Below are positions 52,030-60,877 of a stretch of 64,000 nucleotides of DNA, piece after piece. The notes beneath the pieces were generated by a model, which was not told the DNA's origin, ran no database searches, and worked only from the letters and a program-made list of their open reading frames with translations. Source of the DNA: CAYVQF01 sp964454015 (GTDB lineage Bacteria; Myxococcota_A; Bradymonadia; UBA4248); the NCBI GenBank assembly GCA_964454015.1, contig CAYVQF010000001.1:62001-126000 (forward strand), read 5' to 3'. The translations under genes and the position numbers were made by a program. Numbering within the stretch: position 1 is the stretch's first letter; every line of letters begins with the position of its first letter.

Positions 52030-52857
52030 TCAGCCCAGAATGTTTGGATAGTTGGTGAAAAAGAAGAGCGCCATGAGGATGGCGGCAAGGATCACCAGGA
52101 CATAGAGAGATTTGCGAAAGGTTGAGAGGCCCTCTTGAAGTTGGGCGCGTTCGGCTGCAAAGCGCTGGCTCAGGGGGAGGTTTGCCGCCTCGAAGAGGTC
52201 CTCGAGTTGGGCCGCCGCGTGTCCATCGTCAGGTCGGTCGGCGACCCGGAAGCGGTACCTGCGGCAGGCCAAGTCGTCAAGCTGCTTCAGTTTGCAGAAG
52301 GCGGTGAAGCGCCGGTGGCCTTCGAGGGTGCCTTCGGCGAGGGCCGCTTCCCAGAGGCGCTGGGCTTCGGCGAGATCTGCCGGGTCGACATTTTCGTTGC
52401 GATCCCAAGGCATTTCGCCAGGTTTGTCGACTGCGGGGGAGAAGCCGCAGCGATGGCAGGATCCGGGGTCGGCCTGGCGGTGGCCACACTTGCGGCACTG
52501 CTGCGGTGGGACGTCGGCGGCGATCTCGGGTAAGGCGGGGACGCGCTGGCTGGCGCTGGGGTGAGGGGCTGCCGGGGCGCGAGGGGTGGGTTCTGGATCC
52601 ACGTCAGTGCGGGCGTGCGCGGCGGGAGAGCTGGGTTTGGGCGCGTCCGTCAGAGGCGCGTCGGCGGTGGGTTGGGGATGCGGTGGTGAGCCGCCGGGTT
52701 GGGCTGGCGGCGCGGTCGCGGCGTCGCTGGCTTCGAGGTGGAGGTGGATGGGCTCAATGCGCCCACATTGGGGGCATTCCAAGGCGACTCGCTCCTGAGC
52801 GTGCCAGAGTCGGCGTGGCGATCCCACGAAGGTGCAGTGTTCACATTGAAAGCGCAT
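52030..52857 (-). CDS. Zinc-ribbon protein with C-terminal membrane anchor
   Basis: 275 residues from ATG at 52857. N-terminal zinc ribbon 'MRFQCEHCTFVG' with a second CPQC pair, then a disordered Pro/Ala linker. A second ribbon is 'QCRKCGHRQADPGSCHRCGF'. A helical part ('DPADLAEAQRLWEAALAEGT') and a C-terminal transmembrane helix ('SLYVLVILAAILMALFFFTN') follow. The layout is that of an adaptor tethered to the inner membrane with zinc-binding heads in the cytoplasm. Partner unknown; it lies between the protease and cyclophilin genes of the chaperone operon. Confidence 0.75.
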   Translation of the reverse strand: MRFQCEHCTFVGSPRRLWHAQERVALECPQCGRIEPIHLHLEASDAATAPPAQPGGSPPHPQPTADAPLTDAPKPSSPAAHARTDVDPEPTPRAPAAPHPSASQRVPALPEIAADVPPQQCRKCGHRQADPGSCHRCGFSPAVDKPGEMPWDRNENVDPADLAEAQRLWEAALAEGTLEGHRRFTAFCKLKQLDDLACRRYRFRVADRPDDGHAAAQLEDLFEAANLPLSQRFAAERAQLQEGLSTFRKSLYVLVILAAILMALFFFTNYPNILG

Positions 52858-52873
52858 GGGACCCCCTCGGGTA

Positions 52874-53722
52874 TTAGAAGACGGCTGATAGCAGCTCGTG
52901 AAGCAGCGGCAGGACGATGGGGCGTGGCACAAAGGCGAAGGCGAAGAGGAGCAGACAGGCCGCGCCGATACCATAGGCCCAGGGTGGCGGGGGCGTGTCG
53001 TCGACTTCGGGGTGGTCGATGCCGGTGACGATGAGAAAGATGGCCAGGACGAGCCAGACCGGGTGGAGGAGGAGGCCGAGGAGGATGATGACGGCGAAGC
53101 AGGCGCGGGCCGCGTAGCGGTAGGCTCTGCCGAAGACGGCAAAGCCGATGTGGCCGCCATCGAGTTGGCCCGCTGGGGTGAGGTTGAGGGCGGTGACGAA
53201 GAATCCGACCCAGCCGGCGTAGGCGAGGGGGTGGAGGAAGATGTCGTGGTCGCGCGGGAGAGGGTCGAAGAGGAGGTAGGCGGTCAACCAGGTGAAGAGG
53301 CTGTCGCCGAAGACGAGGAGCTCGGCGGTGCTTGTGAGGGGGGGGATTTCGTGGACTTCGCTGAGACTGAGCCCGACGACATAGATGGGCAGGGCGACGG
53401 CGGCGCCAGCGAGGGGGCCGGCGGCGCCGATACAGAGGAGGGCTTTGCGATCGAGGTAGGAGGCGCGCATTTTGATGAAGGCGCCAAAGGTGTAGAAGGG
53501 CGGCAGGCCGGGGAGGAAATAAGGCAGGGTGACGTCGACGTGGTGACGTTTGGCGGCGAAGTAGTGTCCGAACTCATGGGCCAGGAGGATGGCTGAGAGG
53601 GCGGCAGCGTAGATGAGACCGCCTTGCCAGTCGGGCAACCACCAGAGGATGATCACGGCGACGGTGAGGGCGAATAGCCCCAAGTGGAGGGCGAGGCGAC
53701 GCGGTGAGTGGGACAGAGGCAC
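52874..53722 (-). CDS. Site-2 protease family zinc metalloprotease
   Basis: 282 residues with about seven hydrophobic segments. HEFGH (49-53) is the metal and catalytic motif inside a membrane helix, and 'NLTPAGQLDGGH' (180-191) supplies the third zinc ligand (Asp188). These are the two signatures of intramembrane S2P proteases. No PDZ domain is visible, unlike RseP, so it belongs to the short FtsH-linked or SREBP-type branch. It cleaves membrane-embedded substrates to release regulators; target unknown. The start is GTG at 53722 with GGAG upstream. Confidence 0.9.
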   Translation of the reverse strand: MPLSHSPRRLALHLGLFALTVAVIILWWLPDWQGGLIYAAALSAILLAHEFGHYFAAKRHHVDVTLPYFLPGLPPFYTFGAFIKMRASYLDRKALLCIGAAGPLAGAAVALPIYVVGLSLSEVHEIPPLTSTAELLVFGDSLFTWLTAYLLFDPLPRDHDIFLHPLAYAGWVGFFVTALNLTPAGQLDGGHIGFAVFGRAYRYAARACFAVIILLGLLLHPVWLVLAIFLIVTGIDHPEVDDTPPPPWAYGIGAACLLLFAFAFVPRPIVLPLLHELLSAVF

Positions 53723-53743
53723 AGGGGGACTCCAGATGGCGTG

Positions 53744-54970
53744 CTACTGAGTGGGCCAAGGGCGCCCTTGGTCATCGACTTCGTAGACGAAGACGTCGCG
53801 GAGGATAGCCCCTTGTGGGTTGAGGCGGAAGCCGCCGCAGACCCCGGGCCAGGTGGCGCCGCTCTTCAGGGCTTGGAGGAGGCATTCACGTGACGGGGCT
53901 CGAGGGCAGCGGCGCAGGGCGGAGACGGCGACGAGGAGCGCGTCGTGTGCTTGCCCTTCGAGCTCAGTGGGGGGGCGGTCGAAGGTGGCGTAGAAGTCGT
54001 CGTAGCGGTCGCGGCTGGGCTGGTCGCGTTGGAGGTCACAGATGTCGAGGATGAGGGCGCCGGTGGCGGCGGTGGTGCCGCGGAGGGAGCCAGCGAGCCA
54101 AGCGCTGGTGCCGAGGAGTTGTATTTTCGAGGTGGGCCAGCCGGCTGCTTTGAGGGCGCTGAGGACTCTGACGACTCGGGAGGCGTTGTCGGGGATGAAG
54201 AGGACGTCGAAGGCGATCTGGGCTTTTTTGTGGCGTTGGGTCGAAGCCTTTGGCGTGGGTGATTGGCTGGTGGTGGTGAGTTGTCGGGTGCGTTTCCCCG
54301 TGAGCAGTTCAGCGGCGGTGGCGTCGTTGGGCTGGCGGGGGGGGTAGGCCTCGATGGCGTGGAGGGTACCGCCGGCTTGGAGGAGGGCCGCTGCGTACGC
54401 CTGGGCGCAGGTGGTTCCATAGGCGTTATCGGGATAGAAGATGGCGGCTTGGGTGGCGTTGAGTTGATGGACGGTGAAGGTGCCGAGGGCGCGGGCTTGG
54501 GCCTCGGGGGAGAGGCGGAGGCGAAAGACGCCTTGGGTGGCGTCTTCGCTGTTTTCGGCGCTGGTGAGGAGGAGGATGGGGATGGCGAGTTCCATGGCGC
54601 GTGCTGCTGCGGCTGCCGATTCGATTTGTCCGATGGGGCCGATGATGGCGATGAGGTTGGGGTGCATCGTGGCGAGGGTGTCGACGGCTTGGGCGGCGCC
54701 TTCCGGGGTGCCGAGGGAGTCGTGGACGATGAGCTCCACGGGCATGGGGAGGGCGTCGCGGGCCCACTCGAGTCCGTCGCGGGCGGCTTGGCCGAGGTCT
54801 TTGTGGGGTCCCGAGAGGGGGAGTAGGGCGGCGATCTGCGGCAGGGCGGGGGTCTCGGCGATGGCGCAGTTGGGGGCCAGGCCGGCGATGCTGGCGAGGA
54901 GGGCGAGCAGGGCCAGGGTGCCGGTGGCGACGTGCGGGCGTCTGAGGTGTTTAGCTTTCGTAGAGGGCAT
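53744..54970 (-). CDS. Periplasmic receptor-like protein (LivK / ABC branched-chain type)
   Basis: 408 residues from ATG at 54970. The signal peptide is 'LALLALLASIAGLAPNCAIA'. The fold is a type I periplasmic binding protein: 'LPQIAALLPLSGPHKDLGQA', 'PVELIVHDSLGTPEGAAQAV', 'NLIAIIGPIGQIESAAAAAR', 'NATQAAIFYPDNAYGTTCAQ', then a Cys-containing C-terminal lobe. It resembles the outer-membrane PBP-like LpoA/YraM family in form. No ABC permease is adjacent, which makes a receptor or regulator role more likely than transport. It overlaps the J-protein gene by 20 bp. Confidence 0.85.
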   Translation of the reverse strand: MPSTKAKHLRRPHVATGTLALLALLASIAGLAPNCAIAETPALPQIAALLPLSGPHKDLGQAARDGLEWARDALPMPVELIVHDSLGTPEGAAQAVDTLATMHPNLIAIIGPIGQIESAAAAARAMELAIPILLLTSAENSEDATQGVFRLRLSPEAQARALGTFTVHQLNATQAAIFYPDNAYGTTCAQAYAAALLQAGGTLHAIEAYPPRQPNDATAAELLTGKRTRQLTTTSQSPTPKASTQRHKKAQIAFDVLFIPDNASRVVRVLSALKAAGWPTSKIQLLGTSAWLAGSLRGTTAATGALILDICDLQRDQPSRDRYDDFYATFDRPPTELEGQAHDALLVAVSALRRCPRAPSRECLLQALKSGATWPGVCGGFRLNPQGAILRDVFVYEVDDQGRPWPTQ

Positions 54971-55724
54971 GGATTTGGTCGTGGAAGGCCTGGCGTCGGG
55001 GGAAGGCGTCAGGGGGGCAGAGCGCTTCGAGTTGGCGGAAGCGGTCGATGAGCGCTGGGTCGGTGATTTGGGGGATTTCGAGGCGCCAGTGGAGGAAGAG
55101 GTCGCCGCGTTGGCCGCGGGTGTCGTAGAGGCCGCGCCGGTGGAGGCAGGTTGGGTTGTGGCGGAGGGCGGGGGGGATGCGGACTTTGAGGATGCCTTCG
55201 AGGCTGGGGACCTCGACGAGGCAGCCCTGGAGGGCCTGAGCGCAGGAGATGGGGACGTCGAGGTGGAGGTGGGGGCCTTGGCGGAGGAAGAAGGGGTGGT
55301 CTTGGTAGCGCAGGCGGCAGGTGATGGGGCCTTTGGCGGATTGGAGGTGGAGAGTGCGCGGTGGTCCCGGCGGGATGGTGATGCTTTGGCCAGCGACTCG
55401 GCGCAGGCAGCCGCTGATGGCTTCTTCGAAGGCGATGTGGAGGGTGTGGCGGGGGCGGACTCTGGCGATGAGCTTGCCGATGGAGGTGCCGACGGCGGTG
55501 GCGAGGGCGGTTTTGCTGGGGAGCTGTCGGTGCCGATCGTAGGCGGCGCGTTTTTGGGGGTCGATGAGGGTGCGGTAAGCGCTGCGGAGCTCGTGGAGAT
55601 CGCCTTGGGGCAGCTCGGGGTTGAGATCGGGGTGGAGCTGGCGGAGGCGTTGCTTATAGGCGCGGCGGATTTGTTGGGGTGTGGCCTGTGGCGCGAGTCC
55701 CAAGCGTTGGTAGTGTGAAGGCAT
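54951..55724 (-). CDS. J-domain protein with DnaJ-type C-terminal domain
   Basis: 257 residues. The J-domain (1-66) has the invariant HPD tripeptide at 31-33 ('LRQLHPDLNPELP') that stimulates Hsp70 ATPase. There is no Gly/Phe region and no CxxCxGxG zinc finger. Instead, from about residue 95, there is 'LHIAFEEAISGCLRRVAGQS', then strands matching the DnaJ peptide-binding C-terminal domain ('VEVPSLEGILKVRIPPALRH', 'RGQRGDLFLHWRLEIP'). It is therefore a CbpA/DnaJ class II-like chaperone lacking the usual linker. Located 64 bp after dnaK. Confidence 0.88.
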   Translation of the reverse strand: MPSHYQRLGLAPQATPQQIRRAYKQRLRQLHPDLNPELPQGDLHELRSAYRTLIDPQKRAAYDRHRQLPSKTALATAVGTSIGKLIARVRPRHTLHIAFEEAISGCLRRVAGQSITIPPGPPRTLHLQSAKGPITCRLRYQDHPFFLRQGPHLHLDVPISCAQALQGCLVEVPSLEGILKVRIPPALRHNPTCLHRRGLYDTRGQRGDLFLHWRLEIPQITDPALIDRFRQLEALCPPDAFPRRQAFHDQIHALYES

Positions 55725-55788
55725 AGGGTGCGCTCGGGGCGAAAGCCTTCGGGTGGCCGTGCCAAGAGGCCAGGTGCAGCACCCGTGC

Positions 55789-57630
55789 TCAGGCTTTGTC
55801 GTCGTTGTTGTACATCATTTCTGCGTACATGGCCTCGGCCACGCGTTGGGCGGCTTCTTCGAGGTTAGTGAGGGATTCATTGAGGTCGGCGATCTCGGCG
55901 TTGTCGGGGAACTCGACGAGATCCTTGGCGCGCATGACGGCCTTTTCAATCATGACGTGGTCGCCCTTTTTGAGGTAGGCCGCGTATTCGCGGGCGGACT
56001 TTTCGGTGGTGTAGATGAGTCCTTTGACGCGGTTACAGAGCTCGACGCGCTCCTTGCGGACACGGTCGGACTCGCGCTGGGCGTCGGCTTCGGCGATCAT
56101 TTTCTGGATCATGGACTCATTGAGGCCGCCAGAAGCCACGACGCGAATGGACTGCTCTTTTCCGGTGGTGAGCTCTTTGGCCGAGACGGCGACCAGTCCG
56201 TTGACGTCGATGTTGAAGCTGACCTCGATCTGGGGTTGTCCGCGGGGCCCTGGTGGGATGCCGAAGAGCTCGAAGCGGGCCAGGCTGTGGTTGTCGCGGG
56301 CGAGTTGTCTTTCCCCTTGGAGCACATGGACGGAGACCATGTCTTGGAAGTCGAGGGTGGTGGTGAAGACTTCGCTGGCGTGGCAGGGGATGGGGGTGTT
56401 GCGTTGGATGAGGGGGGTGAAGATGCCGCCCATGGTTTCGATCCCCAGCGAGAGTGGCGTGACGTCGAGGAGGAGGACCTCCTCGACCTCACCGCGGAGG
56501 ACACCGCCCTGGATGGCAGCGCCAATGGCGACGACCTCATCGGGGTTGACCTTGAGGCTTGGGGCTTTGCCGAAGAAGCTGGCGACGGTTTTTTGGACGA
56601 GGGGCATGCGGGTCATGCCGCCGACCAGGACGACCTGGGTGATCTGTGCGGGGCTGAGGCCGGCGTCGCTGAGGGCCTTTTTGCAGGGTTCGAGGGAGCG
56701 CTCGACGAGTTTTTCGGTGATGGCTTCGAGCTCGGAGCGGGACATGGTGCGGTTGAAGTGGACCGGCGCGCCTTTGGAGGTCATGAGGAAGGGCAGGGAG
56801 ATTTCCGTTTCTTTGGCGACGGAGAGTTCGTGCTTGGCTCTCTCTGCGGCTTCTTTGAGGCGTTGGAGGGCGGCGGGTTCGCTCCTGGGGTCGATGCCGC
56901 CATGGTTGGCGGCAAATTCCGTGGCGAGCTTGTCGATGATGAGGTTGTCGAAGTCTTCACCGCCGAGGTAGGTGTCGCCGTTGGTGGCGAGGACTTCGTA
57001 GAGGCCGTCGCCGAGTTGGAGGATGGAGATATCGAAGGTGCCACCGCCGAGGTCGTATACGGCGATGATTTCGCTTTTGGATTCGCCAAAGCCATAGGCG
57101 AGTGAGGCCGCGGTGGGCTCGTTGATGACGCGGAGTACATTGAGGCCGGCGATGCGGCCGGCGTCACGGGTGGCTTGGCGTTGGCTGTCGTTGAAATAGG
57201 CCGGGACGGTGATGACGGCGTCGGTGACGGCTTCGCCAAGATAGTCTTCGGCGATTTCCCGCATATGGGTGAGGATCATGGCGGAGATTTCGGCCGGTGC
57301 ATAGTCGCGTTCGCCAGCGCGGACCCACGCGTCTCCGTTGGGTGCTTTGATGATGGGGAAGGAGGCGAGCTTGATGGCGTGTTGGGTTTCGTCGTCTTTG
57401 AAGCGTCTGCCGATGAGTCTCTTGACGGCGTAGATGGTTTTTTCGGGGTTGGTGACGCCTTGTCGTTTGGCGATCTGGCCAATGAAGCGTTCGCCGTCGG
57501 GGCTGAAGCCGATGACGGAAGGGGTGGTTCTCGAGCCTTCCATGTTGGGGATGACGACAGGGGCCCCGTTGTCGAGGACAGCGACGCAAGAGTTGGTGGT
57601 GCCGAGGTCGATTCCGATGACGCGAGACAT
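55789..57630 (-). CDS. dnaK: Chaperone protein DnaK (Hsp70)
   Basis: 613 residues. ATPase domain signatures are 'VIGIDLGTTNSCVAVLDNGA', 'VYDLGGGTFDISILQLGDG' and 'VVLVGGMTRMPLVQKTVASF'. The substrate domain begins near 'LLLDVTPLSLGIETMGGIFT', and the C-terminal lid ends 'AEAMYAEMMYNNDDKA' without EEVD, as in bacteria. It binds exposed hydrophobic stretches in the cytoplasm with ATP cycling. Adjacent grpE and J-protein genes supply nucleotide exchange and ATPase stimulation. Confidence 0.97.
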   Translation of the reverse strand: MSRVIGIDLGTTNSCVAVLDNGAPVVIPNMEGSRTTPSVIGFSPDGERFIGQIAKRQGVTNPEKTIYAVKRLIGRRFKDDETQHAIKLASFPIIKAPNGDAWVRAGERDYAPAEISAMILTHMREIAEDYLGEAVTDAVITVPAYFNDSQRQATRDAGRIAGLNVLRVINEPTAASLAYGFGESKSEIIAVYDLGGGTFDISILQLGDGLYEVLATNGDTYLGGEDFDNLIIDKLATEFAANHGGIDPRSEPAALQRLKEAAERAKHELSVAKETEISLPFLMTSKGAPVHFNRTMSRSELEAITEKLVERSLEPCKKALSDAGLSPAQITQVVLVGGMTRMPLVQKTVASFFGKAPSLKVNPDEVVAIGAAIQGGVLRGEVEEVLLLDVTPLSLGIETMGGIFTPLIQRNTPIPCHASEVFTTTLDFQDMVSVHVLQGERQLARDNHSLARFELFGIPPGPRGQPQIEVSFNIDVNGLVAVSAKELTTGKEQSIRVVASGGLNESMIQKMIAEADAQRESDRVRKERVELCNRVKGLIYTTEKSAREYAAYLKKGDHVMIEKAVMRAKDLVEFPDNAEIADLNESLTNLEEAAQRVAEAMYAEMMYNNDDKA

Positions 57631-57695
57631 AGATCAAGCTCCCATTGCAAGCCGATGGGGACGTTAGTCGAGGCGTGATGCCGAGGCGGTTGGGG

Positions 57696-58748
57696 TCACT
57701 CTGCCGGGTTTTCGTTCGAGCTCACTTCGCGGGCTTCACCGGAAGAGTCTACGGCGATCGCCGTGTCATCAGCAACGGTCTGCTCAGGGGTCAAGGGCTC
57801 ACTTTGTCCCGATGGCAGCTTGGAAACCACGACGAGGGCCGGTCGGATGAGTCTGTCGTTGAGGAAGTAACCCCGTTGGTACTCTTCGAGGATGGTGTTA
57901 GCGGGGAGGTCGGGCTTTTCGATCTGGTGGATGGCTTCGTGGCGCTGTGGGTCGAAGGAGGCGCCGAGGCTGTCGAAGCCGTTGCATTGGTGTTTGCCGA
58001 GGGTGGCTACAAACTGGCGTTGGACCATTTGCACGCCTTGGAGGAGGCTCTGTCGGTCATCAGAGGTGGCGGCGTGGAGGATCGCCCGTTCGAGGTTGTC
58101 CTGGACGGGGAGGAAGTCGACGATGAGTTTTTCGTTGCCAAAGCGTTTGAGGTCTTCTTTGTCGCGCTCGGCCCGTCGTTTGAAGTTCTCGAACTCTGCG
58201 GCGACGCGCAAGAGGCGCTGCTGGGTGGCGCGGAGCTCTTCCTCAAGGGCCACGATGCGGGCTTGCATGGTGTCCATTTCGGCCTGTTGCGGATCTGGCA
58301 TGTCGTCATCGATTTCGATGAACTCGACGCCATCGGCTTCAGCGTCGTCAACATGCTGGCTGGCCGTGTCCTCGCAAGGTTCAGAGGGGTCCTGCGGTGA
58401 AGTGGGCGCCTGGGGGGGGGCGGCGGGTTCCGTCGCGGCGCTGTCGTGGCTGGCTTGGGCCGCTTCGGGCGGTGTGCTGGGTTGAGGCTGCGCGGTGGTG
58501 GGTGTGGTTTCCTCGGATGGCGTTGTTTTCAGAAGGTCGTCGGGTCGTGTCGTTTCTTGTGGCAGAGGCCCTTCTTGATCGTCGACCAAGAGCGTTACCT
58601 CATGTTCGTCGTCCATATCAAAGTCATCGACTTCGATGGCTTCAGCGCACGCATCGGCATCGTCGAGGTCTCCGATATTTATGGGTGTGTTTTCATCCAC
58701 TTCGTGAATTTCTTTGATGTCGAGCACTTCCACGTCATCCGAACCCAT
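57696..58748 (-). CDS. grpE: GrpE nucleotide-exchange factor with long acidic N-terminus
   Basis: 350 residues, versus about 200 in most bacteria. The GrpE core (about 165-325) has the long coiled coil ('RIVALEEELRATQQRLLRVA', 'FENFKRRAERDKEDLKRFGN'), 'DFLPVQDNLERAILHAATSD' and the terminal 'GFDSLGASFDPQRHEAIHQI' and 'EEYQRGYFLNDRLIRPALVV'. The first ~150 residues are acidic with Asp/Glu, Thr, Ala and Pro and look disordered. The core releases ADP from DnaK. ATG at 58748 follows GAGGAG. First gene of the chaperone operon. Confidence 0.93.
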   Translation of the reverse strand: MGSDDVEVLDIKEIHEVDENTPINIGDLDDADACAEAIEVDDFDMDDEHEVTLLVDDQEGPLPQETTRPDDLLKTTPSEETTPTTAQPQPSTPPEAAQASHDSAATEPAAPPQAPTSPQDPSEPCEDTASQHVDDAEADGVEFIEIDDDMPDPQQAEMDTMQARIVALEEELRATQQRLLRVAAEFENFKRRAERDKEDLKRFGNEKLIVDFLPVQDNLERAILHAATSDDRQSLLQGVQMVQRQFVATLGKHQCNGFDSLGASFDPQRHEAIHQIEKPDLPANTILEEYQRGYFLNDRLIRPALVVVSKLPSGQSEPLTPEQTVADDTAIAVDSSGEAREVSSNENPAE

Positions 58749-59094
58749 GTCATCTCCTCAAGCTAGACCGGCAATCCGTAGGCAACGAAGCGCCCGACGC
58801 CATGGTGGCGCGCGCCCCGATGGTTGCGGGAATAGCCTGCATGAGTCGGTGGCGGACGTCAATTGCGCAGTGTCCACGGGTGTGGATCCGGGTTGCATTC
58901 CCGCTGTTGACGCGCTTTCTGGGGGCTGCGGGTGAGGTGGCAAAGGGGGGGTGGTGGTTTGGTTGCGCCTGGTAGGGTTGGTGAACTAAAGTCGGGTGCG
59001 TGCTTGGTAGTGGCGTGCGGCGGCGTCGGTCTCGCGATGCCCCAGGCGCTGGGATTGCGCGGAGCATCCGTGGGATCTAGCGAGGAGAAACACA
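58749..59094. other. Divergent promoter region, grpE operon / lipoprotein gene
   Basis: 346 bp between the start of the chaperone operon (-) and the TTG start of the lipoprotein gene (+). A TTGACG on the minus strand lies near 58860 and another on the + strand near 58911, but neither has a good -10. I looked for a CIRCE inverted repeat and a sigma-32 motif before grpE and saw neither. Confidence 0.5.
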
Positions 59095-60825
59095 TTGCGT
59101 AAGTTATTGGCATTGCTTTTTAGTTTGGGGCTGTTGGCGAGCACAGTGGCCTGTGAGAGCGAGCGCAGATCCCAGAGCGGTGGCAGCGCTCCGCCGGCGC
59201 AGGAGGCCGTGGCGGCGGCGGCTGGCAATGAAGGGGAAGGGGCAGGGGCTGAGGAAGGTGTGCCTGCGGCTGGCGAGACGCGGGTCGAGGTGCGGGGTGA
59301 TCTGCCGCGTTTGGCGATGCCGAGTGAGCTGGAGCAGCGCGAGGGCAAGGCCGTCGAGAGTGAAGCGTTGGCGACCTTGGGCAGCTCAGGGGCGGGTCCA
59401 GGTAACAACTGGGCTTTCGACAGCAGTAGCAGCGGTGGTTTTTTCCTGGTCGCGGCGAGCAGCCGGGTGAACACGGCCGGCGGCGATGTGCTGAGGCGGG
59501 TAGACTTGCGCGGGGCGCCCCAGGAGTATGATTTCAACCCACACGTGGAGGGTGCTCAGGGGATGCATGTGTTGGTGCCGTCGGCGATGCGGGGGCAGTG
59601 GCACGATGCTGATTTTTCTGGCGATGGTCTCTTCGTGGGGCGGATTTGTGGTTTGGTACCGGGGCCAGCGAAGCGGGTCTTTGCATTGGCCGGTCGGGGG
59701 GCCTTTTTGTTGGATCCTTACACCCGAGAGGAGGCGGTGACGCCTGAAGCGGTGATCGTTTTCCCCTTTGGTACCAATATTTGTCGGGGGGTCTATTCGG
59801 AGTCGTGGCAGAAGCTTTTTGCCATCGATGTGGGTCGGACGGGGGCCAGCGGTGGTCAGCGTGGGGTCTACGTGGCGGATTTGCCGGCGGAGCGCGGCAA
59901 GAATGTGCTGTCGTCACTGTATTTGGTTGCGAAGGACTATGGTTTCAATTCGCACTCCAAGAACACTTTCCAGTCGGTGAACCTCTTTGGTGACGCGTTG
60001 TACTTGATTGAAGGCAACGCCCGTTTCAATGCGAACTGGGACACGGGCGTGCACAAGGTGCCGCTGAACGTGCTCGGCGAGCCATTGTTCAGCCAGGCCG
60101 TGTTGGTGCGTGCCGAGAACCCCATCGACAGGGCGCAGGGATGTCCGTTGAGCGCCGATAATTTGGCAGGCTCCTTGGTGGTGCCTGGCACGCCGCCGAC
60201 GTTGTTGACGGGGGGCACACGGGCCGTCGTTGCATGGGATCTATCGCAGACCGTGCCGGTGCGGGTGGATATGGATCCTCGCCGGCCGGGGGTACAGGGG
60301 GTCGACATGGATCCCTTTGGCCAAGGGGCGGCGCGCATCATGTACGCGCCATCGGGTGAGGCCGTTTATGTGATGCCTCACTGTCGTTCGGGTGGTGTGA
60401 AGGTCGACCTTGGCGGTGGCTATGGGCCCCAACACGCGCTGCGTCTGGCTGAGTTGACGCTGGCGGGCGGGACGCCGGCCTTGGCCGGCGACGGTTTGGA
60501 CGCCGGTTTCGTGACTTTTCTCCAGGAGCTGATTGCCAACGTCAAGCCGAGCTATTTGCCGACCTTCAGGATGACTTATAGGGACATGGCGGTTGGGGTA
60601 CGGCATGTGGGACTGATTGGTTCGGGCGTGTCGGGTGCGAGCGGCTTGGGCCCGGGCTCGGACATGGTGATCATCGATTTTGCGAGACGCAGCCCACTGG
60701 CATTTGCCGAGCCCAGCGATCCGCGGCGGGCGCATGAGCTCACCTACGGGTTTCGCTTCGCGGCAGGTGACAGCGACTTTGGCGGGAAGGAGCAGTCATC
60801 TCACGCGATCATGTGGATTCCCTAG
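59095..60825 (+). CDS. Large putative lipoprotein, unrecognised
   Basis: 576 residues. The start is TTG at 59095, set by GAGGAGA nine bases upstream. The signal peptide is 'LLALLFSLGLLASTVAC' (lipobox). After a Glu/Ala/Gly linker the protein has repeated beta-rich blades ('GDGLFVGRICGLVPGPAKRV', 'GGQRGVYVADLPAERGKNVL') and ends 'HAIMWIP', which may form a beta-propeller. It is possibly a surface or periplasmic lectin-like or binding protein. No enzyme motif is recognised. It lies upstream of the FeS oxidoreductase. Confidence 0.7.
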   Translation: MRKLLALLFSLGLLASTVACESERRSQSGGSAPPAQEAVAAAAGNEGEGAGAEEGVPAAGETRVEVRGDLPRLAMPSELEQREGKAVESEALATLGSSGAGPGNNWAFDSSSSGGFFLVAASSRVNTAGGDVLRRVDLRGAPQEYDFNPHVEGAQGMHVLVPSAMRGQWHDADFSGDGLFVGRICGLVPGPAKRVFALAGRGAFLLDPYTREEAVTPEAVIVFPFGTNICRGVYSESWQKLFAIDVGRTGASGGQRGVYVADLPAERGKNVLSSLYLVAKDYGFNSHSKNTFQSVNLFGDALYLIEGNARFNANWDTGVHKVPLNVLGEPLFSQAVLVRAENPIDRAQGCPLSADNLAGSLVVPGTPPTLLTGGTRAVVAWDLSQTVPVRVDMDPRRPGVQGVDMDPFGQGAARIMYAPSGEAVYVMPHCRSGGVKVDLGGGYGPQHALRLAELTLAGGTPALAGDGLDAGFVTFLQELIANVKPSYLPTFRMTYRDMAVGVRHVGLIGSGVSGASGLGPGSDMVIIDFARRSPLAFAEPSDPRRAHELTYGFRFAAGDSDFGGKEQSSHAIMWIP

Positions 60826-60877
60826 AGAGAGTTCGTCTGGCATCGATGCTTGAGATCCCAGCGGGGGGTGGACCTAT

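Noticed and set aside
55753..57105. Plus-strand open frame of 450 codons opposite dnaK
   Set aside because: Repetitive Gly/Asp/Phe composition and fully antisense to dnaK.
58749..59094. CIRCE or sigma-32 site before grpE
   Set aside because: No TTAGCACTC-N9-GAGTGCTAA inverted repeat and no CTTGAA/CCCCAT pair was found.
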